Part shown: piece after piece, positions 1-5,244 of the stretch
Layout: each line of letters starts with the position of its first letter
Numbering within the stretch: position 1 is the first letter of the stretch
Assembly (NCBI GenBank): GCA_024225895.1
Contig: JAAEMC010000235.1
Location: 1 to 5,833, forward strand
DNA from: Desulfobacteraceae bacterium
GTDB lineage: Bacteria; Desulfobacterota; Desulfobacteria; Desulfobacterales; Desulfobacteraceae
Direction: 5' to 3'
DNA length: 5,833 bases
Program-made: the position numbers and the translations under genes
The notes under the pieces: generated by a model
The model's input: only the letters and a program-made list of their open reading frames with translations
The model's database searches: none
Told to the model about the DNA's origin: nothing

Positions 1-81
1 AAGCGTCTTATAAAGCACTATAGTCAGGCGAAACAAATTCAGCCATCTACCAGCTTTAACATGAAAAGATTGCTGAAATAG
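1..81 (+). CDS. Possible C-terminal end of a convergent plus-strand gene (unidentified, partial)
   Basis: Frame 1 of the plus strand is open from the window edge to a TAG at 79-81 and encodes 26 residues ending in FNMKRLLK. The peptide is Lys/Gln/Ser-rich and looks like an ordinary soluble protein C-terminus. A 34-nt hairpin begins 26 nt after the stop, as expected at a gene end. The gene would converge on the polysaccharide genes. Because the chain-length gene on the other strand ends abnormally just beyond the hairpins, a transposase or other mobile-element gene is an attractive guess, but I do not recognise a family. Twenty-six open codons can occur by chance, and the minus strand is also open here (40 codons, 120-1), so the call is weak. 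Confidence 0.25.
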   Translation, partial: KRLIKHYSQAKQIQPSTSFNMKRLLK

Positions 82-107
82 GCCTACTATAACAAGAAAG
101 ATTCCAT

Positions 108-141
108 AAATAAGGCATGCTTATAAAGCTGTGCCTTATTT
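108..141. terminator. 34-nt stem-loop, possible bidirectional terminator
   Basis: The 10-base arms AAATAAGGCA (108-117) and TGCCTTATTT (132-141) are perfect inverted repeats. Inside the loop a second stem, GCTT (119-122) with AAGC (126-129), closes on ATA, giving a two-part hairpin with a small bulge. It covers two bases of the chain-length gene's stop codon (140-142) and lies 26 nt after the possible plus-strand stop at 79-81, so it could end transcription from both sides. Against a classic Rho-independent terminator, the stem is AT-rich and no clean T-run follows on either strand. It could instead be a subterminal palindrome of a mobile element. Confidence 0.4.
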
Positions 142-1405
142 AAGAACTGATACGACTTTTAAATAAGTCGTAAATGCTTTGGAGGATATCGGATTCTTTT
201 ACCCTGCTGACCATAAGATCGTATAGATTCTGACTGGTGTTAACATTGCGCTGGAGAATGGTATATTTGAGCTCCTTGCCGGATGTTTCCAATGCATCGG
301 ACTCAAACTCTGCAATTGTTTTTTCAAGGGTCCGTTCTTTTGAAAGAAGCACCTTGCGTTCTGATTTCAGGTTACCCAACTCTTTTTTAACTTCTTCCGA
401 TAACCTTTTGCGGCTTTTTTCCAGCTTGGTTTTCAGTTGAACGATTTTTGGATGTTTTGATTTATAAATTTTGAGTAACCGAGTCAGTTCCAACTCTATA
501 TTCATAATTATTCCGTATATGGTTTCGATCATGGGATTATCCACAAGGGATCGAATATTGGCAATATCTTTGTCTGACTTTATATTTCGGCTCAATTCAT
601 TAATCCTGGCATCCAGTTCCAGGCGTTTATTACGGGTGTCCAGGTATCTATTGTTGAACTCAATAATTTTTTGTACAGCCATTTTCTGTTTGCCCGATAT
701 GGAAAAAACTTTATTTTCCCTTTTGTAATTAAAAAATGCTGTTTCTGCATCTTCTAATTTTCTTCTCATTGCATAAAGTTCATTGTTAAGCCATTCCAGG
801 ATTTGCTTGGAAGCTTCCATTTTGTTGGCCATATTGAATTCAATATACTTTTTGGCAAGCGTGTTGGCCAACTCGGCAGCGCGCGTCGGATTTTTGTCCT
901 TTACATCAATGGTAAGCAGCCGGGTCTCTCTAATTTGGTTGATGGCAATTTTGCTTTGTACCGATTTGATCTGCTTCAAGCGTCTTTCTTCTGAAGTGAG
1001 CTTTGGCTTTTTTATTTTTAAAAGTGTTTTAATATTGGTCTTGAATTGGGAAATTTTTCTTTTAAAGGGATTGATCTCAAGGGGTTGAGTTTGATCTTGG
1101 CGAAGATGCGAGTCATCGATGAGGCTTTCAATGACCGGCTGTGATTGGATAAGTTTAAAATGGGTATTGAATGTCATGGTCTGGGATGCATAACTCTCGT
1201 AATCGTTATTAAGACGTCTGCCTGTAATGGGTGATGAATCTCTCTCTTTGTCAATGATCAGTTTTGCAGTGGATTGGTATATGGGTTCGGCAATGAAACT
1301 TGAAAACATTGCCATGGAAACCGTCATTACGACAAAGCAAATGAACAGAAACTTATGTTTGAGTATTACCTTAAGATAGTCTGATATGTGTATTTCTTTT
1401 TCCAT
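140..1405 (-). CDS. Wzz/GumC-type polysaccharide co-polymerase (chain-length determinant), apparently C-terminally truncated
   Basis: This 421-residue protein belongs to the polysaccharide co-polymerase (PCP) type that sits in the inner membrane, projects into the periplasm, and controls polymer length and export with the OPX protein. Visible parts are a short cytoplasmic N-terminus, a membrane segment at about 19-39, a Wzz-like region (about 40-190, with NPTRAAELAN at 172-181), long Lys/Glu-rich coiled coils (about 195-280 and 300-375), the YKSKHPKIVQL segment near 314-324, and a GNVR-like region (about 376-405). Family members then carry a returning strand with Pro-rich sequence, a second membrane segment, and in many cases a BY-type tyrosine kinase. 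Here the protein stops after YDLFKSRISS with none of these. An in-frame GTG at 1432 would overlap the upstream gene by 10 nt. I prefer the ATG at 1405, which has an AAGG ribosome-binding site 8 nt upstream and leaves 17 nt after the upstream stop. Family assignment is firm; whether the product works is doubtful. Confidence 0.88.
   Translation of the reverse strand: MEKEIHISDYLKVILKHKFLFICFVVMTVSMAMFSSFIAEPIYQSTAKLIIDKERDSSPITGRRLNNDYESYASQTMTFNTHFKLIQSQPVIESLIDDSHLRQDQTQPLEINPFKRKISQFKTNIKTLLKIKKPKLTSEERRLKQIKSVQSKIAINQIRETRLLTIDVKDKNPTRAAELANTLAKKYIEFNMANKMEASKQILEWLNNELYAMRRKLEDAETAFFNYKRENKVFSISGKQKMAVQKIIEFNNRYLDTRNKRLELDARINELSRNIKSDKDIANIRSLVDNPMIETIYGIIMNIELELTRLLKIYKSKHPKIVQLKTKLEKSRKRLSEEVKKELGNLKSERKVLLSKERTLEKTIAEFESDALETSGKELKYTILQRNVNTSQNLYDLMVSRVKESDILQSIYDLFKSRISS
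151..172. repeat. Perfect 8-bp inverted repeat (hairpin) inside the 3' end of the chain-length gene
   Basis: TACGACTT (151-158) and AAGTCGTA (165-172) are perfect inverted repeats around a 6-nt AT loop. The hairpin encodes about residues 412-419 of the chain-length protein, exactly where the sequence stops resembling the family. It sits 9 nt from the larger hairpin at 108-141. Two strong palindromes in 65 nt, one inside coding sequence, suggest a terminator pair or the end of an inserted element. Confidence 0.5.
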
Positions 1406-1422
1406 TTTTTTTACCTTGAAGT

Positions 1423-2340
1423 TTATAACCACGACTCAGGAACATGAATGCGATCCCCGGGTTTAAGGGGAATATCGGGCAGGTCACCGGTTTGGACTTT
1501 TTTAAGGTTAATTTTAATGGTTTGCTGCCCGTTTTCTGTTTGCCGAACAACAGTGGCCCTGTTGGGTGCTGCAAATTTATCAAAACCACCGGCCAGGATG
1601 CAGGCAGTAAGAGCAGTTAAACCTGGTTGAAAATCAAATATTCCGGGTCTCTTTACTTTGCCCTGAACATATATTTTGGTGGTGGTCTGGTTTAATTTAT
1701 TGCTTAAAGGGATATAAATGGTATCTCCGGATTTGAGTTTAACATTTTCTGACATGTCCCCTTCATCAAGCAGTTTTAACAAGTTTATTTTGATGGGTTC
1801 TGTTTTTGTTAATTTTTTTTCCATGGTTTCAGGATCCAGATTCTGACTTGCTACCCCTCGCAAAATATAAGCCAGATTCCCCCTTTCGGGCAGAACACCA
1901 CCGGCATTTGCAATTAGATCCATGATATTTGGTATAAAATCCAGTTCATACAACCCTGGGTGTTTTACCGCACCGGAGATAAAGAATTGCAGGCTGTGAT
2001 ATTCTTTTATCTGGAGATGAACCTGGGGGGCTACAAAATAATCTCTTTCCAAAGGCTCAATAATAGATTTTTCCAGTTCTTCCATTGTCAGGCCTGATGC
2101 CTTAATTTTCCCGATAAACGGAATGTTGATATGGCCGTTGGTCTGGACCACCATGTCTTTATTAACCTGTTCTTCGCCACCTGCCAAAATAGATATGGAT
2201 ACCACATCTTCCGGCCCTAAAAGATAAACAGAAGTATTTTTATAGGATTCACCAAAAGCTGTATCAAGCAGGGTGAACAAAATTGTTAATCCCAACAGGA
2301 AAATGATCAGAAAGTTATATTTTTTCGACAATAAAGGCAT
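1423..2340 (-). CDS. Polysaccharide export protein (OPX/Wza-like), Poly_export plus two SLBB domains
   Basis: This 305-residue periplasmic protein should link the inner-membrane chain-length protein to the outer-membrane exit. An N-terminal hydrophobic stretch (about 9-27) with a likely signal peptidase I site after G30 is followed by a Poly_export domain (about 38-112, containing VQTNGHINIPFIGKIKASGLT-type sequence at 65-85). Two SLBB-type domains follow (about 117-211 and 222-301), each with a GxVxxPGxxxF/L-like opening and ending in GDTIYIP or GDRIHVP. There is no lipobox cysteine, and the protein stops at VPESWL straight after the second SLBB domain, so the C-terminal amphipathic helix that forms the pore in E. 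coli Wza is missing. It therefore probably depends on a separate outer-membrane pore, and the beta-barrel gene lies immediately upstream. No clear Shine-Dalgarno precedes the ATG; the leader is A-rich. The following PCP gene starts 17 nt after this stop. Confidence 0.93.
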   Translation of the reverse strand: MPLLSKKYNFLIIFLLGLTILFTLLDTAFGESYKNTSVYLLGPEDVVSISILAGGEEQVNKDMVVQTNGHINIPFIGKIKASGLTMEELEKSIIEPLERDYFVAPQVHLQIKEYHSLQFFISGAVKHPGLYELDFIPNIMDLIANAGGVLPERGNLAYILRGVASQNLDPETMEKKLTKTEPIKINLLKLLDEGDMSENVKLKSGDTIYIPLSNKLNQTTTKIYVQGKVKRPGIFDFQPGLTALTACILAGGFDKFAAPNRATVVRQTENGQQTIKINLKKVQTGDLPDIPLKPGDRIHVPESWL

Positions 2341-2393
2341 TTTTTTTAAATGATTTTTAGGAAAATCAGCTTATGCTTTATTCCTGATATCAA

Positions 2394-2422
2394 ATTTTAA
2401 ACTCCTACGATTTTTAACGCAA
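2394..2422 (-). promoter_or_regulatory. Weak candidate sigma70-type promoter ahead of the export gene
   Basis: On the minus strand TTGCGT (2422-2417) is followed after 17 nt by TAAAAT (2399-2394), about 54 nt ahead of the ATG at 2340. The -10 box is good and the -35 box poor. The 94-nt gap is the largest between genes in this cluster, so an internal promoter is reasonable, but AT-rich gaps often give such matches by chance. Confidence 0.25.
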
Positions 2423-2434
2423 ATGATATGTACT

Positions 2435-3640
2435 CTATTTGTCTCCCATATCATAATTGAATTCCCCATTGATCATTAGGTATTGATTATTAAAATCTCT
2501 CCCGATTTCATTAGAATCCCTGTCTTCCATTCCCCCTTCAAGTCCAAGGGAGAAGAAATCATTGATCAAATAGTCGGCCTTGGCGGAGACAAACCAGCGA
2601 TTATCCTCCCTGTCTGAAGTTTTATAATCGGAGTTTTGAAACCAGACATTAAGGGCACAATTGATTTTTTCCAAAAATAAGTGGGAAAAACTGGCATTGA
2701 TTCTTGTGGCTTCAAAATAGGTATTGCCGGTTCCAGAGTCGTTGAAGTTGTTGTTGATGGAAATCTGCATGGCGCTTTTGGGAATTTTTACAGGCTCTGC
2801 TGGATTTTGCCCTTTCAACGACAGTTTCCATATGAATTTGTCGATATCGCCTGAAAGAACGGTTTGGTCAAACTCCCTATTATGATATCCGGCACCGGCT
2901 GAGAGCGTAAAATAGTTAAATTGATGATTTAAGTTGAACAGAACCTGGTGAGAATTATAATCAGATGTGGTTGCGTCGTAATTCCGGCTCCATAGCTGGT
3001 AATCTAAATCAAAAGATGTTCTGGGTGACAAAGAATAGAAAAAATTAAAAGTTCCTCTGTTTTCGTTTGAATCTTCGCCTTCTCCCGTACCGTCATCTGA
3101 ATAATCAGTGATGAAATTCGTATATTTGAAAGCTAAGCCAAATTTTTCGCTAACTTGATAATAAATCCTGGGGGTGAAATGATTCAAGGTGTATTTATAC
3201 CTGTCAACTACATTGGCAGTTGTATCTGCATTGGCAGGATCTCTGGTTTTCAAGAACAGATTATCTAAACCTAAAAGCATACGGTCAGTTATCTGGGTTT
3301 CGGCGGTAAGAAAGGCGTAATGCTCAATATAATTAAAATCTTCTGCCTTTTTTTGTCCCGGGAGGGTATCATTCTGGTCATCATATCGCAGTATATTGGC
3401 TGAAGATTTAATGGAAACCAAGCTTTTATCCGTCTTGCGTCCAAATTCTAAACCTGGCTTAACACTGTACGTATGTACGTGGTGTTCATTGGTTTCTGAT
3501 TTGTAAAAGTTGGAATCGGTCTGCCATCCTGTTATTAACATAGGCTTGATGATCATCTTCCCTTCTGCAAAAGCAATCTGGAATGAAAATCCAAAAATAA
3601 GAAAGAATAATAAAAAGCAATGTCGTATTAATCTTGTCAT
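2435..3640 (-). CDS. Outer-membrane beta-barrel protein of the EPS locus (BBP2/Wzp-like)
   Basis: This 401-residue protein begins with a clear signal peptide (basic MTRLIRH, hydrophobic core 8-23, cleavage after A25 in IAFA). The rest alternates short amphipathic segments rich in aromatic residues (YAFLTAETQI, PRIYYQVSEKFGLAFKYTNF, TFNFFYSLS, FDLDYQLWSRNY, NLNHQFNYFTLSAGAGYHNREF) with acidic, Asp/Asn/Gly-rich loops. This is the pattern of a large outer-membrane beta-barrel. Such barrels (BBP2-type, 'exopolysaccharide porin') are common beside wza-like genes, and in Myxococcus the Wzp barrels are proposed to form the exit pore with OPX proteins that lack their own pore helix. That role is inferred here from the neighbour. 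The C-terminus (NYDMGDK) lacks the usual terminal aromatic residue. An in-frame TAA abuts the ATG, so this start is fixed upstream. No Shine-Dalgarno is obvious; the leader is an A-rich run. Confidence 0.8.
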   Translation of the reverse strand: MTRLIRHCFLLFFLIFGFSFQIAFAEGKMIIKPMLITGWQTDSNFYKSETNEHHVHTYSVKPGLEFGRKTDKSLVSIKSSANILRYDDQNDTLPGQKKAEDFNYIEHYAFLTAETQITDRMLLGLDNLFLKTRDPANADTTANVVDRYKYTLNHFTPRIYYQVSEKFGLAFKYTNFITDYSDDGTGEGEDSNENRGTFNFFYSLSPRTSFDLDYQLWSRNYDATTSDYNSHQVLFNLNHQFNYFTLSAGAGYHNREFDQTVLSGDIDKFIWKLSLKGQNPAEPVKIPKSAMQISINNNFNDSGTGNTYFEATRINASFSHLFLEKINCALNVWFQNSDYKTSDREDNRWFVSAKADYLINDFFSLGLEGGMEDRDSNEIGRDFNNQYLMINGEFNYDMGDK

Positions 3641-3681
3641 TTAATTTTTTTTAATTGCTACAGATTGGGTTTAGGTTTGCA

Positions 3682-4425
3682 TCAAAAAGGGCTTGCTGCT
3701 ATATAGTCCTGGGTAAATGGGCGCTCCACAACGGGTGCTTCCGGTATTACGAGCGATTCGGATGTTTCCTCGGATTCAAAAACATCCGGTGCTAAAGTCT
3801 TAAGGACTTCCGGCTTTGAAGGCTCAAAGGCTTCTGGTTCTGTAGGCGCAAAAACTCGCGGTTTTGCAGGCGCTTCTTGTTGTTTTTGCGGCCCTGCTTC
3901 TTCAGAAAGAAGCGTTGCTATGACTGCTATAATATCATTAGTAGCGTCAGGAGCAACTTTTGCGACAGCCGTAGCGATCTCAACAGCAGCGTAAGGAGTT
4001 TCTTTTGCAACCGATTCTGCAATAGCCACAGCCAAGTTGGGCACGGCCTTAGCGACCTCTGTGGCAATATTTACAGCCGCTTCAGGAAAGATGTTTGTTA
4101 AAATTCGGGCAATGGCTGGTGCCGCTTCCGGTACAAATTGGGATAATACTCCTGCTATAGCGGCAGCATTTGTCGGGTCCCCCTGTACAGCGAGTCTTGC
4201 AATTTCTACAGCTTCTTCAGGAGTTGCAAAAACAATGGCTATCTTTGCCGCTTCAAAGGGGTCCATACCTTCTGCAATAGCATTTCGCATCGCTTCCACA
4301 GGAGGTACTTCAGCTACAATATCTTGGATAATATCCGCAGAAACAGTATTTATACTGATGATAGTAATACACAGGCATACAGTTATTTTGAGGCAAAATA
4401 GTATGATATGGGCGAAATTTCGCAC
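3682..4425 (-). CDS. Unrecognised secreted Ala-rich protein with 15-residue repeats and a Pro/Glu-rich tail
   Basis: I do not recognise a named family for this 247-residue protein. It has a hydrophobic N-terminal stretch (about 6-28) with a likely cleavage site after A30 (TVSA), so it is probably exported. Prolines then recur at 42, 56, 69, 84, 99, 114, 129, 144 and 159. The last seven are exactly 15 residues apart and open units of the form P-x-x-A-A-x-I-A-x-x-V-A-x-x-V, which predict a stack of short alpha-helices. Residues about 174-247 are Pro/Glu-rich and low in structure, with three octapeptide-like units (192-215). The start is GTG, with a strong AGGGGA ribosome-binding site that overlaps the phosphatase stop, so the two genes are probably translationally linked. 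Between a phosphatase and the outer-membrane exit pore, it may be a periplasmic scaffold or accessory factor for polymer export. That is inference only. Confidence 0.85.
   Translation of the reverse strand: MRNFAHIILFCLKITVCLCITIISINTVSADIIQDIVAEVPPVEAMRNAIAEGMDPFEAAKIAIVFATPEEAVEIARLAVQGDPTNAAAIAGVLSQFVPEAAPAIARILTNIFPEAAVNIATEVAKAVPNLAVAIAESVAKETPYAAVEIATAVAKVAPDATNDIIAVIATLLSEEAGPQKQQEAPAKPRVFAPTEPEAFEPSKPEVLKTLAPDVFESEETSESLVIPEAPVVERPFTQDYIAASPF
3781..3852 (-). repeat. Three octapeptide-like units in the Pro/Glu-rich tail
   Basis: Residues 192-215 of the Ala-rich protein read as three 8-residue units: FAPTEPEA, FEPSKPEV and LKTLAPDV. Each opens with a large hydrophobic residue and closes with P-[ED]-[AV]; a fourth degenerate unit starts at F216. 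The tail is probably extended and exposed, possibly a wall- or polymer-spanning linker. Confidence 0.5.
3907..4221 (-). repeat. Seven consecutive 45-bp units encoding 15-residue helical repeats
   Basis: Residues 69-173 of the Ala-rich protein divide into seven units of exactly 15 residues, starting PEEAVEI, PTNAAAI, PEAAPAI, PEAAVNI, PNLAVAI, PYAAVEI and PDATNDI. Proline 1, alanine 4 and isoleucine 7 are kept in all seven; alanine 8 is kept in six. The DNA has diverged much more than the protein pattern, so the period is maintained by selection on the protein rather than by recent duplication. Two degenerate units (residues 42-55 and 56-68) precede it. Confidence 0.8.
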
Positions 4426-4433
4426 TTTTTCCC

Positions 4434-5180
4434 CTAATTAATACCTAAACTGAGTACATTTTTGTAAGGAAATTTTGTATTTTCAAGCATGGTGGCTGGG
4501 TTTTCAGAGGTGATAAGCTCTGCTTTAGTTCTACCGGCCAACCGAATCAATTCTTTTTTCGCATTTGCCATGCAATACTCACGACCCGGGTGGATGTCTG
4601 AACCAAGGCAAAAGACCTGATCCAATTCAACCATTGTTTTAGCTGTTTTTAAAGGAAATTTTCCAAAATCACCGGTAAGACTTGCGGCAGTGATCTGAAT
4701 GACAGCTCCATTTTGAATAAATTCATCGACCAATTGCGGTTGATTCAAAATCGTTGGATTTCGTTCGGCATGGGCAATAATTGGTGTGACCCCCCTATCT
4801 TTTAGTTGTCTGAGCATCATGGAAATGGCCGTACATAAAAAGAGCGGAGGCAACTCAAGAAGCAGCCACTTGCCTGAATTGTTCAGTGAAAGAAGATTCC
4901 CCTTATCGTATTCTGTAACAAGGTCATGGTTGACACGGATTTCAGATCCAGGCAAAATTTTTGTTGAAATCCCTTTTGCGATTAGTGCCCCGGTGAGAAG
5001 GGCACAAGCTTGGGTGATTTTTTTTCTATCGCAGTTGAAAACTCCGTCGTGGGCATGCGGTGTCGCAAAAATGGTTTCTACACCCTGGCTTGCAGCTATC
5101 TCGACGAATTTGAGGGATTCTAGTACTCCCCTTGCTCCATCGTCTAATGCTGGAAGAATATGTGAATGTGTATCAATCAT
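4434..5180 (-). CDS. PHP-type tyrosine-protein phosphatase (CpsB/CapC/YwqE family)
   Basis: This 248-residue cytoplasmic, metal-dependent phosphatase has the usual length for the family. Members dephosphorylate BY-type tyrosine kinases (CpsD/Wzc-like) that control capsule or EPS assembly. The motifs of the PHP metal centre are all present in order: DTHSHILPALDDGA (H5, H7, D14), TPHAH (H42), PGSEI (E80), LLELPP (E109), AHAERN (H137) and GSDIH (D195, H197). The enzyme is therefore expected to be active. Its kinase partner is not in this window; it may have been fused to the C-terminus now missing from the chain-length protein or may be encoded elsewhere. The ATG at 5180 has a modest AGAAAG ribosome-binding site and lies just downstream of a good promoter. 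The TAG stop lies 8 nt before the next gene and overlaps its ribosome-binding site. Confidence 0.95.
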   Translation of the reverse strand: MIDTHSHILPALDDGARGVLESLKFVEIAASQGVETIFATPHAHDGVFNCDRKKITQACALLTGALIAKGISTKILPGSEIRVNHDLVTEYDKGNLLSLNNSGKWLLLELPPLFLCTAISMMLRQLKDRGVTPIIAHAERNPTILNQPQLVDEFIQNGAVIQITAASLTGDFGKFPLKTAKTMVELDQVFCLGSDIHPGREYCMANAKKELIRLAGRTKAELITSENPATMLENTKFPYKNVLSLGIN

Positions 5181-5216
5181 TTTTATATCTTTCTAGAAGT
5201 GAAATCAGGGATGAAT

Positions 5217-5244
5217 TTTATATCACTTAATGTTCTATTGTCAA
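5217..5244 (-). promoter_or_regulatory. Sigma70-type promoter for the EPS genes
   Basis: On the minus strand a perfect TTGACA (5244-5239) is followed after 16 nt by TATAAA (5222-5217). Transcription would begin near 5209, giving a leader of about 29 nt before the phosphatase ATG at 5180. The -35 box overlaps the TGA stop of the metallopeptidase gene (5243-5241). This separates the phosphatase, repeat protein, barrel, export and chain-length genes as a transcription unit that need not depend on readthrough from upstream. Confidence 0.55.

Noticed and set aside
783..1088. 101-codon plus-strand frame with hydrophobic residues
   Set aside because: It is antisense to the coiled-coil part of the chain-length gene. 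The hydrophobic look comes from reverse-reading Lys/Glu codons.
140..1432. GTG at 1432 as start of the chain-length gene
   Set aside because: It would overlap the export gene. The ATG at 1405 has an AAGG site at proper distance and leaves the usual short N-terminus.
1371..1589. 72-codon minus-strand frame overlapping the export and chain-length genes
   Set aside because: It lies out of frame across two well-supported genes and shows no motif.
2341..2434. Possible hairpin (ATCAG/CTGAT, AGGAA/TTCCT) in the gap before the export gene
   Set aside because: The 5-bp arms are mutually exclusive, loops are long and AT-rich, and no T-run follows; it is not convincing as a terminator or riboswitch.
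3641..3656. TTAATT-type repeat around a T-run just before the barrel gene
   Set aside because: It is simple AT-rich sequence (two TTAATT units around four T) in a 41-nt gap, easily due to chance.
4037..4441. 134-codon open frame on the plus strand opposite the Ala-rich gene
   Set aside because: It is antisense to a repeat-rich, Ala-rich gene, whose codons rarely create stops on the other strand; it has no ribosome-binding site and no recognisable motif.
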